From Nageia nagi (Eukaryota; Pinophyta), in NCBI GenBank assembly GCA_050084985.1, contig JBITNC010000001.1, positions 100,440,001 through 100,504,000 on the forward strand: a stretch of 64,000 bases of DNA. The letters run 5' to 3'. Under the pieces are notes generated by a model. The model had not been told where the DNA came from and ran no database searches. It was given only the letters and a program-made list of their open reading frames with translations. Position numbers and translations under genes: made by a program. Below, in pieces: positions 35,100-48,453 of this stretch (its first letter is position 1; each line of letters begins with the position of its first letter).

Positions 35100-38000
35100 T
35101 TTAGTGAATATATTTATGGTTTGCTACTCTGTAGGAATGTACTAGAAGCTAAGAATATGATCCTAAATATGTTGATGGATGAAGTGCATGTGGAAATCAA
35201 AGTTGTTGGTACATTGATGCTCAATAGGATTGCATAAAATATGAATTATGCTTTGGTTGTCACACTAAAGAACTATGGTTTGATACTAGGGGTAGCCAAA
35301 CTCCTCCAATAACTATCAAAGCCAATGTGCCTCCTAACTTACATAAATAACTGCTCTATACTCTACCTCAATCAATGATAGTGCAATAGCCTAGTGATTC
35401 TTCCATGATCAAGTGATGGGAGAAGTACTAAGATAAAATAAATAGCCAAAAGTGGAATGATGATCGTCAAAAGAACCAACCCAATTAGAATCTATATATC
35501 CACTCAAAACTAGATCACCTCTCATGTAATGCATACTGAAGTGAGTAGTGCCCCTCACATATTGAAAAAACCTCTTGGTTATCTTCCAATGAGACTCATG
35601 AAGGGTATGTGTAAATCGAGAAACAAGCCCAATAATATATGAAATATATGGTCAAGTATAGAGGAGATATAGAAGAATCCCAACCAAATGGTGATACAAA
35701 GTAGCATCACATAGTGGTGAAGTGCAATTGGAAGTCAAAGTCACCACACTTTGAAAAGGTATCAAAGAAGGATTTTAATCCACCATCCTAAACTACTAAA
35801 TAATATCCAAGGCATATTTTTGCTGAGATATGAAAATCTTTGAATCTATCTATGTCACCTGAAAACCAAGAAAGTAATAAAAAATACAAGGTTTGCCATC
35901 TCAAATCTCTTAGAGAGAGCCTGCTAAACTATTTGAATGTCATAACAGGAGGTGCTAATGAGAATAAGATTATCAACATACAATACACAAATAGTGTTAT
36001 CTGCTCCATGTCTCTAGATATAGATTGTAGGGTCAAAGGAATACCATTCAAAATCAATAGAGAGGAGAAAAGAATCCAACTTCTCATACTATGTTTGAGG
36101 AGCTTGAGGCTATAAAGAGATTTTCTAAGCCTATAAACAAGTGATGAATCCTAAACAAAATTGATGGGTTTCTCCATATAGATCTCCTCATATAAATCAC
36201 TATGTAAAAAGGTGCTTTTCAAATCCATCTAAAATACTAACCATCCTTGAGCAAAAGCAAGAGAAAGTACAAGGCAAATTGAATCCATCTTGGCTACAAG
36301 GGAAAAGGTATCAGAATAGTCAATCCTTCAACCTATGAGAACCCCTTAGCAATAAGATGAGCCTTATACTTATCAATAAAACCATAAGTTGCATACTTGG
36401 TTCAATACACCAATTTACATTGAACCAACTTCCTCCCATGGGGAAGAGAAACAAGCTCCTAAGTATTATTCTTCAACATGGAAGAATATTCAACCACCAT
36501 GGCATCATCCCACTCTAGTATACCATGAGCCTTTGAAAAAGTCTATGGATTACCTGAATGTGCCTAACCAATGAGACTAGAACTAGTGTAATAGTGGTGA
36601 GAAGGATGCAGGTCCTAGATTAAAGGTGTTGCATCCTTAAGTGTAGAGCGAACCCATTTGGGCATGTGACTACTAGTATTGGAAGAAGATGCAACATCAA
36701 CAAGAGGAGTAGCAACAACTACAGGTGGTGGTGGTGTAGGAGGATCAATAGATGCTATGGGAGCAACAACTATAGGAATATCCTCATCATGAAAGACTTT
36801 AGAATATGTGTCACAAGATTCAAGTAAGACCAAGGAAGTAGATGAAGAGGGAGAATTAGGAAGGCACTCATCAAAATGAACATGAGTATGGAAAAAGAGA
36901 TCATGGGTATTAGATCAATCAGTCAATACACCTTCATATCCTCACTATAGCCAAAAAATATGAGAGGTTTGCTCTTCTTATCCAATGTCTTATGCATAGT
37001 ATTCAGAATGGAAGCCCAAGCATGACTACCAAAAACTTTGAAGGGAGACACATGTAGCTTGGTTCCACTCCAAGCCTCTTTAGGAGTCATATGATCTAGT
37101 GCCTGATGGGGAGTATAATTTTGGATGTAGTTCACATAATTGATTACCTCAGCATAGAAAATAAGAGGTAAGTATCTAGAATGCATCATACAATTGGCCA
37201 TCTCCTTTGGTATTTTGTTCTTTCTTTATGAAACTCCATTCTATTATGGAGCATGAGGAATTGAATACTAATGAATTATTCCATACTTCTCAAGGAACTC
37301 TAAAAATGCAATGCTAAAGTACTCCCCCCCATTTTATATGCGTAGATTCTTGATGCAACTAGAAGATTGATTCTTGACCAAATCCTTGAATTCTTTAAAG
37401 TGAGAAAAGACATCACTCTTGCATTTGAGAAAAGACACCAAATTATGTCTCAATAAATCATTAATAAAGTTTAATGCATATTGAGCTCCTATGAAGGATG
37501 GATGCGGAAAGATCATCAAGTCACTATGCACCAACTCTAAAAAGAAGAGGGATGATTAGTTTTACTTTTGGGAAAAGAATCTTGATGTTGCTTCCCAAGG
37601 GCACAACTAGGGAAAAAACCATCAAAATAAGACACCTTAGGAAATCTAGTGACCATATCATGAAAATGTAATTGCAACAAATATCTATAGTTAAGTTACC
37701 CAAACCTCTCATGCCAAAGTCTATTCATATAACCTACATGGAAAACAAACCTAGTACCTGAATCAGTATCATCAAAGCCCTCAAATTGATAGAGCCTCAA
37801 GGAATGATCAACATAACTTGTGCAATAAGTGATTGTGGATCCAAAAAACTATAAATATCAAAATCATCAAGTGTGAAGAAAATATTCCTCCCACCACCAA
37901 TATTACAAATTTTATACACAAAAAGAAGGTTGGTGTAGAGATCAAGAACCAAAAGCACATCAAGGATGTGACCACCTTAAAAAGGAATATCCCCTTTCCC

Positions 38001-38995
38001 CTTCATAAAAATGTGAGAAGAATCAACAACGTCAATACTAGAAGTAGAAGTAGAACAAAGAGATGGAAAAGACTCTTTGAATGGAGTCATGTGAAGAGAG
38101 GCACCTAAATCAATAACCCAACTATTTGAAATAGAATGTCCTTTTGTACGAGCATTCAAAGACTTTCCTAATACATGAAAAGTTTTAGATTTTTTATTCT
38201 TTTTATCATCTTTCATATTTTTGTAATGTTTTTCAATGACATGACCAAGCTTCCCACAATAAGAACAAATAGGCTTCTCTTTCTCTTGATTGGATTTAGA
38301 GTCATGGGCTTTTGGAGCTGGCTGTGGTGTAGTGGACATAGGCCTAGGCTTGGGATTGCCTTTGCCTTTATATGTTGTTAATGCCTTAGATGAAGATTAA
38401 CATGCCTTAAGAGTTAAAATTTTACTCTCTTCCCTTGTAATATGTTCACATAATTCTTCTAAGTTAGGCATTTTGAATTTATCACCCATAGCATCCATTG
38501 TAGAGAGGAAAGTAGAAGAAAATACATAGAATGGGCCTTTCAATTTTTAAAAAATCAAATAAATGCATTCTTCCTCTTTATTATTTTGTCAATACCCAAC
38601 AATTGTGTGTACAACTCCTTAAATTTAGTGAGATAATCAATCATGGTGGGATAGTCATTAGGAGACAAAGAAGTAATTTGAGCATCAATTTACATGGCTC
38701 TTATTGTGTCAACTTTACCAAACAAAGATTCCAATTTATCAAATGCCTCATGTTGTGTGATTATACTATCAATATGAAACCATAATATCTCACTAAAATT
38801 TAATTTTATTAGCCCAAATGCCTCACCAATTGCCTTTGTGAATGACCAAGTTTCATAGTCTAATTTGAAAGTGAATATTTTCTCTTTAATGAGTGTGTTA
38901 AAGTCTCTTTGTGCTAATACTGTAAACATTCATGGTTTCCAAGTATGATAATTTTGAGGTGTGATAGGTTCAATTTTAAATGAAGAATTATCCAT
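35100..38995 (-). pseudogene. Copia-3 gag-pol relic
   Basis: The start codon at 38995 gives MDNSSFKIEPITPQNYHTW, followed by a stop and TVLAQRDFNTLI: Copia-type gag. The zinc knuckle CSYCGKLGHVIEKHY is near 38265-38221, with His in place of the last Cys. The protease motif WVIDLGASLHMT (38120-38085) has Leu where Ser or Thr is expected. Integrase pieces are HSDLMIFP (37530), DLVKNQSS, and the LYSPSGTRSYDS-like region near 37100. A Pro-rich linker lies at 36800-36690. RT pieces include KSLYSLK near 36080 and weak remnants to ~35100. Stops and frameshifts are dense throughout; this is the oldest-looking Copia copy in the window. Confidence 0.75.
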
Positions 38996-39889
38996 CTCAA
39001 AAACACTAATCAATCCAAGGAACCAAGAAATAAAGGAGGTGCAAAAATCTGCACTTTACACCAAGAAGACCCTACCCAAATTTTATTCACTTTCAAAGAA
39101 CCCCCCTAAAAAACTTATTATCAAGACTTACAATGCAAATATTTTGTAAGATCTCATATCCATTTTTCCAATGCAAAAAATGGAACTCCAATATAAATTT
39201 GTTTGCCCAAGTTATGGAATTAAATCCAATGCCTCCAACAATTAATTAAATGACCCCTCAAAACTATTAAAAAATCAAAAAATATTTATCTTATTTTAAA
39301 AATTAAATAAATACTTTATTTTTTAAATAAACTATAGGTGAGGAAAAAAATTTGATTTCAAACCTATAAAATGAATTTACAGAGGTTGTGGCATGATGGC
39401 TGATAATTTAAAGGCTACTAAAGATAATGATGGGCACCATGAGTTGAAAAAATAAGTAGATAGGTCAATGTGTAGGAGCCAGATCAAAGGATGCATAGAG
39501 GGTATAAATATTTCCATGCATTAGTCTATGCATAGCCTACAAAGCTCAAGTCCAAAAATGAGGAGGAGGAGGTTTAGTAGAGGAGGGTAGAGAGCTTTTG
39601 TATCAAGCCATCGGGAGAGCTTGCATGAGTTGGATCCTCACCATAATATAAGACATTAGGGAACCAACAATGATGGAGGCTCTATTATAGATGTGGAGGT
39701 TGAAATGGGAGCCAAATGAGTGGTGCATAGCATAGGATTCTAGCAAGATCAATAATAATTTCCCATTTTCCTCAACACTTATGAAATACAAGTGCATGCT
39801 CAAACCAAATAAGGGCCTAATCTATTGAGTAATGGAAGAGAGGCTATGAACAAAGAGAGAGGTGGATGAGAGGAGGGAAACTATGTGAA

Positions 39890-40044
39890 AAACTACAAGC
39901 TAGTGTACAAATTCATGCCAACTATGCATGAATGATAAAATGCACAAAGTGACAAAGAAGTGGTTGTCACCACAACAAACTAGCTAGAAGTAAGAAGACC
40001 TAGGAAATAAATAAATACTCCTAAGTAAACTTAATACTCTAACA
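39890..40044 (-). repeat. Copia-3 5' LTR (recognisable part)
   Basis: Partner of 34690-34853; ends ctaaca at 40044. Confidence 0.6.
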
Positions 40045-40059
40045 ATTGAGGGAGTTTCA

Positions 40060-43000
40060 AATGTTGATGAGAAAATAAATTATTCAACCATTCAAAAGGT
40101 TGAAGAATATCAAGATATTAAAGAATAAAGAATTCATTTATTCCATATCAAAATCAAAATCAAGAAAATAAGAGTTGACTGCATTGTTGATTTGGGTTCT
40201 CAAGAAAATTTAATTTTAGAATCTATGGTAAGTAATTTGAGATTGAAAAATTTCAACCATCCAAATCCATATCCTTTGCATTGGGTCATCGTAATGCTAG
40301 TTTGCAAGTCACTAAATAATGTAAGTTGAAATTTACTATTTATTCAAAGTACATTGATTAAGTTATGGTTGATGTTGTTCCTTTAGATATTTGTGGTGTT
40401 ATTCTTGGTAACCCTTATATATGGTACAGAGATGCTATTTATTACATAAGATTGAACAAATTGTGATTGGTGAAAAATGGAAAGGTGTTTCTAACTAGTG
40501 TACATAAAAGACAAAAAAAGCTATCTTTGGTCACTACCAGTTAGGTAAAACACCTTGTAAATTCTTCTAAAATGTTTGTGTTGATCATGGTAAAAATTAG
40601 AGATTCTGGTGAGGTGAATCTTACACTATCAACAATGTGGAACATTGATTTTAGGTTGTTAAAAATATGCAAAAGGGAAGAACAAATGAAGAAATTGGTC
40701 TAGGAGTTTCCTTACTTATTTGCAAAGCCACATGGATTACCTCCTATGTGGGATATACAACATGATATTTAGTTGTTACTTGATGCTTCATTGCCCAACA
40801 TAGCTTTGTATAAATAATCTATTTTAGAGCAAGAGAACATAAAGAGGTAGATTCAAGATTTGGTTGATCAAGATGTGATCAAACCAAGTACATCTTCATG
40901 TGGATCACCTATTATTTTGGTTCCCAAAAAGGGTCAAACTTGGAGGATGTGTATTGACTATAGAGCACTTAACAAAATCACCATAAAAAATTGTTATCCT
41001 TTGCCTCAAATAGATGATTGTTTGGATCAATTGTAAGGGGCAAGATTATTCACTAATATGAACATGACGAGGGGATATCACCAAGTTCAAATCAAGGAGG
41101 ACATTTGGAAGACCACTTTCAAGACAAGACAAGGACTATTTGAGTGGCTTGTTTTGCCATTTAGTTTATACAATGCACCAGCCACATTTATGAGGGAAAT
41201 GAATGATGTACTTAATCCATTTATTTATTCTTTTGTTATTGTATAATTGAATGATATTGTTGTTTATAGTTCTACTTGTGAAGAACATTTTGTACATCTT
41301 ATACAAGTGTTTCAATCTTTGAATAGGGAGAAGTTATTATTGAAAATTTCTAAGTGTGATTTTGGCAAAGAGTATTTGGTGTATTTAGGCCATGTTATTG
41401 GTAATGGATAACTTAAGATAGATCCTAGAAAACTAAGTGTTATAGTAGATTTGTCAAAACCATCTAATGTAACTAAAGTAAGGAGTTTCTTTGATGCTAT
41501 CTAATATTTGAGAAAGTTTATTATTGATTTTTTTTATATTGCTTCACCTTTATTTGATGTAACCAGTAAGAGGCAAGTGTTCCAATGGGGGAAATAACAA
41601 CAAACATCTTTTGATATCATGAAGCAAAAGATTGTTAGTGCACCTATGCTTGCACTTCCTGATTTGTAGAATCAATTCAAAGTGGAGACTAATGTAAGTG
41701 AATATAACATTGGGGCCATTTTGTTACAAGAAGGTAAACCAATTTGCTATTATTTTGGCAAATTTAGTGGAGCCATTTTGAATTATCCTACTTATGATAA
41801 GGAAATGTATGCATTAGTTCAAACTATTAAAAAGTGGAAACATTATTTAATGGGAAAATAAATAATCATTCATACTAATCATCAACTATTAAAGTACTTA
41901 CAAACTCAATTAAAATTGCAACAAACTAAACACTATAGATGGATAGATTTTCTGCAACAATTTCATCTTATGATCAAATATGAGAAAGGAACCTAGAATA
42001 AGGTTGCTAATATGCTTTCTAGAACACTTGTACCTACAAATTCCATGCCATCAATAATGTCCAACACTTATTTTAGTCTATTAACAACATGCAAATAGGG
42101 GCTAGTGTGTGCCCTCTTAGTGCTGAAATCTCTTCCTTTTCTTTCTAAGTCATTTTTAGAGGTATATGTGTAGGATCCTAACCTTGGAGAGGTGTATGAG
42201 TAGTTATCTTCATCTAGGTGCAAGTATGAGAGCTTGTATGATTTTCATTTTCAAAATAGACTTCATTATCATTTTAATGCATTAGGTGTACTTGTATATG
42301 AAAGGATTGGACTGATTAGAGAAGCACATACTTTAAAGATTACAAGACATTTTGGGGTTGCAAAGGTATTGTATAATTTGAAAAAGTATATATATTGGCA
42401 AAATATTCAAGATGAAGTTGATAAGTACATAAGGGGGTGTTCTTTATGTTACACCAATAAGCCAAAGTAACTAGAAATTAGGTTTGTATCAGCCACTTCC
42501 GGTACCTTCACTTCCATGGGAGTGTATCTCAATGGATTTTGTGGGAGGATTGCCTATGACCAAGAATGGTCATGACTATTTATTTATTGTTATGCATCAA
42601 TTTGTCAAGATGTGTATTTTAATTCCATGTAAGAATAATATAATAGGACAAGATGCTACAAATTTATTCTTTTCTCATGTTTGGGTTCATTTTGGATTGC
42701 CTACTTCTATTGTTTCAGATAGAGATAGTATATTTTTGGGTAAATTTTAGACATATTTATGGGAAAATATAGACACAAGGTTGAAGAGGAGTAATGCCTT
42801 TCATCCTCAAATAGATGGAAAAATCAAGGTGGTGAATAGGATAGTGGTGAAACTCTTGAGGGGTTATTGTGGCAATCATCCTAAGTCTTGGGATAAATAT
42901 ATTGAATATATCCAACATTCATACAATAGGGAAATTCATTATTCCATTAATAAGAGTTCTTTTGAGACTTATTTTGGTTATTTACCACCATTATATTTTG

Positions 43001-43560
43001 ATTATGTGTTTGGATAACTAAAGGATGAAGGAGATTCACTTGAGAAAGAGGAAAAGCAATCTGAAAGGTTTGTTGAAAAGATTAGACAAATTCATTTAAA
43101 AATCTAAGAGTAGCTTAAGACAAGCCTAGCTAAGTACAAGATGAGATATGATAAACATAAAGTTGACCATAAGTTTCATGTAAGAGATCATGCTTGGTTG
43201 CATCTTAGTAAGGAGAGGTTGCAAGGACTAGCCAAGAAGTTGAAACCTATAAGGTATGGACCATTTGAGATTATGGAGCAAGTAAGTAAGAATACTTTTA
43301 GATTGAATCTATCATCATATATGAACATATATTTGGTTGTAAATGTGGTTTAAAATTATATGAGCCATCTATATTAACTGAATATGAAGTAGGTTCAAAT
43401 TAGATTTTTTCATCTCTTGATGACTTAGCTCATAATACTATGGATGAACTCAAGGAAGATTCCATATTGCAAAAGAAGGTTCATGCTACAAGAAGAGGTG
43501 AGATAGAGTTGTAGTTGATTGGATTGAAATGACATAAGCCTAATAAATTCAAGTGGATGA
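40060..43560 (+). pseudogene. Gypsy-B pol relic (protease, RT, RNase H, integrase)
   Basis: Protease: VDLGSQENLILE (40186-40221), Leu in place of the catalytic-motif Ser/Thr. [22 protein letters not shown] (40900-40960), then the open stretch 41058-41246. The YLDD box is ruined: a stop and Asn give V-stop-L-N-D near 41240-41262. RNase H follows to ~42000. Integrase: the His/Cys zinc domain is at 42325-42466 (EAH...RHFG...CSLC). The core is at 42484-43017 with MDFVGGLP, then SDRDSIF. The third catalytic residue, expected Glu in the ...DGxxEVVNR motif, is Lys (AAG at 42826). A C-terminal GPFEIMEQV segment (~43257-43283) and a QIGLK-like tail near 43520 follow. Confidence 0.85.
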
Positions 43561-43642
43561 ATAAGTTTAAGGTTGGAGAGTTGTATCCTCATATATGCAT
43601 TTATGGTACCAAATACATTCTCATTAGAAAGGTGTTATCCAT

Positions 43643-43677
43643 ATTGGATCATATCAGGTTAATCTCTACAAGATTAG
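43643..43677 (+). repeat. Gypsy-B 3' LTR, left fragment
   Basis: Starts attggatc and reads aggttaatctctacaagattag up to the Copia-2 insertion. Its counterpart in LTR1 is 32715-32747. The rest of this LTR resumes at 48961. Confidence 0.65.
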
Positions 43678-44209
43678 TGAGAGAAATAATGGAGCTTACT
43701 ATCCATGGTTTATTGATGTCAATATATAGCCTTGGGTTCTCAACAACTAAATCCATAAGGTTTATAAACTTACAAATAAGAAGTTAGAGAATTTACTATT
43801 CTAAACAACACTACAAATCATAGCCATCTTAGTCAAAGAGAAGTAGCTAAACATGGGATAACAATACTCCAAACATAGCTTAAAACATGCCTAAGACGAT
43901 AACAAACAAACCCCTAAAATATGAAGACAAAACAAACAGTAACAAAAAAGTTATTACAAAAATAAACACATTCTATTCACACACTGTCATTTTCTCCACA
44001 CAGCGATCGACAGCGATCTTATAGGATCATCGATGATCAACGAAAATCGGTGATGATTGTAATCGGTGGCGATCGGTGCAATTGATGGCGATCGGTAGCA
44101 ATCGGTGGCAATCGATGGCGATCAGTGACGATCGGTGGTGATATCTGTCATAGGTGGATTTATTCTAGAACATTGTAAAAACACATATTATGGAGTCAAA
44201 ACTCCAACA
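43678..44209 (-). repeat. Copia-2 3' LTR
   Basis: 532 bp; on the minus strand begins tgttggagt and ends ttatttctctca. It contains eight ~10-bp units of an atcggtggcg-type repeat at 44062-44140. Confidence 0.95.
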
Positions 44210-47200
44210 TGCTCCCCCTTGATGCTAAGGGGACTAACTAGCAAGTCTCTCAGTATCATAAATTGAGTTTTGTTTACCCCTTTGGTAAATAAATCCGCTA
44301 TATTCTCCTTGGTGTTGATGTGTTTCAAATCAACAATCTTTTTCTCCACCATGTCTCTGATGAAATGGTATTTCATATCAAAATGTTTGGACCTGCTGTG
44401 ATGTACTGGATTGTTTGCAAGTTGAATTGCACTAGCATTATCACAAAACAACTTAGTAGCATCTCTTTGTTGCTCACCAAGTTCTTCAAGAATCTTTCTC
44501 AACCACAATGCTTGGGTGCTTGCACTTGTGATTGTAATGTATTCTGCCTCTGTAGAAGATAGTGCAATAGTTGTTTGCTTCTTAGAACTCCATGTGATTA
44601 TTCCTGATCTAATGTTGAAGCAATTTTCAAAAGTAGACTTTCTATCATCAATATTGCTTCCCCAATCTGAATCACTATAGCCAACAAGTTTCACCTTGCT
44701 TTCTTTGTAGTAATGGATGCCAAAACCAATGGTGCCTTTGATGTACCTCATGATCCTCTTGGTAGCCTTCATGTGAGTCTCACTAGGTTCACTCATGTAC
44801 CTAGAAACAAAAGAAATAGCACATGCAATATCTGGATGAGTATTAGTGAGAAACATAAAACTCCCAACCATACTCCTATATGTGGTGACATCTACCCTTT
44901 CACTACCATCTTCCTTACTCAATAACTCACCATGAGCAATTGGAGTAGGAACTGGTTTACAATTTTCCATGCCATATTTGGACAACATATCTTTGGCATA
45001 TTTGGTTTGACAAATAAAAATTTCACTATCATTTTGATGCACTTCCAAACCTAAGAAATAATGCATGAGACCTAGGTCTTTCATATCAAACTCTTTCATC
45101 ATAGACTCTTTGAACTCTTCATTCATCCTATCATTGCTTCCCATGTAAATCAAATCATCTACATACAAGCATACAATCATAATATCATTACATTTTTTTA
45201 AATAAAAGAGAGTAGGCTCACTCTTGCTTTTCACAAGACCATATTGATGAAAGTATCCATCAATCCTTGAGTACCAAGCTCTAGGAGCTTGTTTGAGGCC
45301 ATACAAGGCCTTCTTCAATTTGTAGACCATGTCCTCTTTGCCTTTGATCTCAAATCCTTGAGGTTGTTGTACATATACCTCTTCTTGTATGTATCCATTC
45401 AAGAATGCACTCTTCACATCAAGATGATGCACTCTCCATCCTTTTTGGGCAGCCAAGGATAGAACCAATCTAATTGTCTCTTACCTTGCAAAGGGTACAA
45501 AAGTCTCCTCATAATCAATGCCATACTTTTGAGTGAAACCTTTTGCCACTAGTCTTGCTTTGTGTTTTTGAATAGTTCCATTTGCATTATACTTTGTCTT
45601 GTAGACCCACTTGGAGCCTACTACCTTCTTTCCTTGTGGAAGCTCAACTAGCTCCCAAGTATCATTTTTCTTGATGGAGTCCATCTCCTCTTGCATTGCT
45701 TTCATCCACAAATCATTAGTACATGCAATTTCATAACAAGAAGGTTCAACATTAATTATACTCATCAAAGCATAATTTACCGCATCACCTTTTGATTCAC
45801 CATCATTGCTATCTCCATACAAGTGCATATTTTGAAGACTATTAACAACACTTTCCATTTCTTTAGCTTGTGCTCTTGTTATTATTCTACCAAAGTTTTG
45901 ATCAAGCATTTGTGATGATGGATGATCAATCAAAAATTTCTTATGTTTCTTTAAATTTATTTTTGCTTCCTCCAAAGAACCATCACTAATGGACTTTGAA
46001 CTTGGTGAAGAACATGGGCTAGAATTGGAAGAACTTACTTGATTGCCATCTTGAGGTATCTTTGCTTGCACATTTGGAGAGCCACTATCATTGGAATCAC
46101 CATCCAAATAGTATTTTTGATGACCCCATGCTCCCCCTTCATCAAAAATCACATCTCTAGATACAATAAGCTTTTTAGTTTTTGGATTGTACAATCTCCA
46201 TGCTTTGGTATTTTCACAATACCCAATAAAGATACATGGTTCACTTTTTGCATCAAGATTTTGCCTATTTTCTTTTGGAACATGAGTATAGGCTAAACAA
46301 CCAAAAACTTTCAAATGTGCAACAGTTGGATTTTTTCCATACCAAGCTTCATATGGTGTCACCCCATCCAAACTAGAGGTAGGACATCTATTCAAGAGAT
46401 ACATGGCTGTCCTAATGGCCTCCCCCCAATACATATTTGATAAAATCTTAGTTTGCAGCATACTTCTAGCCATATTATTCAAGGTTCTATTCTTTCTTTT
46501 AGCCACTCCATTTTGTTGTGGTGTATATGCACTTGTTAATTGCCTTTTAATTCCACAATTATTACAAAAATTGAAGAATTCTTTGGAACAAAATTCACCT
46601 CCTCTATCACTTCTTAAACACTTGATTGCATACCCACTTTCATTTTCCACTTTTATTTTGAATTCTTTGAATTTATCAAATGTCTCATCTTTAGTTTTCA
46701 AGAAGTACACCCAACACATTCTTGAAAAATCATCAATGAAAGTGAGGAAGTAGTAGTTCTTACCAAGACTTTGAGTTTGCATAGGTCCACACAAATCACT
46801 ATGCACCAATTGTAGGGGATAGGAATCCCTCCATGCTTGATCTTTTGGAAAGCTTTCTCTTGAATGCTTTCCCAATACACATCCTTCACAAATATTCTTT
46901 GGATCATCTACTTTTGGAAGCCCATAAACCATCTCTTGAGAAGCCAATGTTTTCAAACTTGAGAAATTTAAATGCCCATATCTCAAGTGCCACAACCAAT
47001 TTTTATTATCAATAGCCACATGTGCAAAATTGGTACCTTGCTCCCCAACTTTGACAGGGAACAATCTATTTTTGGTCATTGGAATAGTAGTAACAAGCCT
47101 ATTCCCACTATCAAAAATCTTGCAAACATTCTTTGCAAATAAAAGACTATAATTGTGCTCCATCATTTGACCAACACTCAAGAGATTATGCTTCAAATTG

Positions 47201-48321
47201 GGAATATGATAAACATCCTTTACCTTCTTAATACCTTCTTTGGTATGCACATCCATAGCTCCAATGCCTTCAACATGCAAGGCTTTATCATCTCCAAGAG
47301 TGATCTTGGATTTATATGAGTTATTGATTGAAGAAAATAATTCTCCATTACCAGTCATATGATTGCTACAACCAGTATCAAGAAGCCATGTTTGTCCCAT
47401 GCTTTGATCAGATTTTCCATATGACAAGAAGAGTGAAGAAGGCTCTCCTTCCTCTCCATAGTTTGCACTCTCCTTTGCTTCATTTGTAGCCTTTGTTCTA
47501 CACTCTCTCTCAAAGTGTCCATATTTATGACAATAGTAACATTGCTTGTTACTTTTATCACCTCTTCCACTTCCTCTACCTTGAGGACATTTTCTTCCTC
47601 TTCCTCTACCTTGAGATCTTCCTCTACCTCTTCCATGGCCTTTGGCTTGGCCACTAGTTTCACCCTCTTTGGATGAAAAAGCTTTTTCTTTCATGTCTCC
47701 AAGATGTGGAGTTGAAGAAAACCTTTCCTCATGAGACATTAATGATCCTATGAGCTGATCATAGGTGAGAGTAGATAGATCCTTACTCTCCTCAATCACA
47801 ATGGAGACTTGGGTCCACTTGGGCAAAAGTGTTCTCAACACCTTTTTGAAAATCACCTCATTCTCTACTTCTTCTCCAAGAGCTCTTATTTTGTCTACAC
47901 AAATCTTGGCTCTCAAATAATAGTCTCCAACCTTCTCATCTTCTCTCATCTTGAGATTTCCAAACTTCATTTTGAGAGTTTGCAACCTCACTTGCTTGAC
48001 TTGCTTGCTACCTTCATAGCTTTCCTTCAAGACTTTCCAAGCTTCTTGGGCTGAAGTGCAACTTGTGATTCTTGGATAAATGGATTCATCTAAGGAAGAT
48101 TGAATGAAGTACATTACCATGCTATTTTTCTTTTGTGCCTCCTTCAAGGTTTGCTTTTGGGCAGCTGGAACTAGACTCCAATCAGTAGGTTCATCATAGC
48201 CTTCTTCTATGATATCCCAATAGCCTTTACCAATGAGCAAATGCCTCATTTTGGTATACCAATAATCATAGTTCTCTCCTTTGAATTCTAGAATTGGAAC
48301 ATTCCCATTTGAGTTTGCCAT
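44188..48321 (-). pseudogene. Copia-2 gag-pol polyprotein with one premature stop
   Basis: ATG at 48321 (MANSNGNVPILEFKGENYDY); an upstream in-frame extension lacks an ATG. About 1377 codons. Gag (UBN2 type) is followed by an Arg/Gly-rich stretch and the zinc knuckle CYYCHKYGHFERECR (47541-47497). Protease: LLDTGCSNHMTG (47394-47359). Integrase: HLRYGHLN, HSDLCGP, FIDDFSRMCWVYF, SDRGGEF. At D35E spacing from that Asp the catalytic Glu is Lys (NGVAKRKNRT, codon 46498-46500). RT: AFLNGYIQEEVYVQQPQGF, then CLYVDDLIYMGS (~45175-45140). RNase H: ALSSTEAEY and CDNASAIQLA. The one stop (45481-45483) falls in RT, at the place where similar proteins have Leu in VAxLETIR. There are otherwise no frameshifts. 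The frame ends inside the 3' LTR. Confidence 0.95.
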
Positions 48322-48453
48322 TGCTACAATCACAATTGACAATCTTCTTCCAAGAGTTGTTGGATCCTCCTCAACTGAAGCTTTCAAAACTTCATACAAG
48401 TCACCTCACTCACTACTCAATCCCAATAGATTGAACCAACTCTGATACCATAA

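Larger units (their letters stand above)
34690..40044 (-). mobile_element. Copia-3: highly decayed Copia element nested in Gypsy-B
   Basis: Minus-strand element. Repeats near 34690-34853 and 39890-40044 share caagctagtgtac, caaagtgacaaagaagtggtt and taagtaaacttaatactctaaca. Both end ctaaca, i.e. TGTTAG on the minus strand. A polypurine tract (ccccccctttaag, 34854-34866 on the plus strand) abuts the 3' LTR. Outer LTR limits and the target duplication are unclear (attga at 40045; no exact partner found). Coding remnants run from 38995 down to ~35100. Confidence 0.75.

Noticed and set aside
34568-40049. Target duplication gttga / attga for Copia-3
   Set aside because: Only four of five bases match, and placing the LTR start at 34568 gives no similarity to the right-hand LTR.
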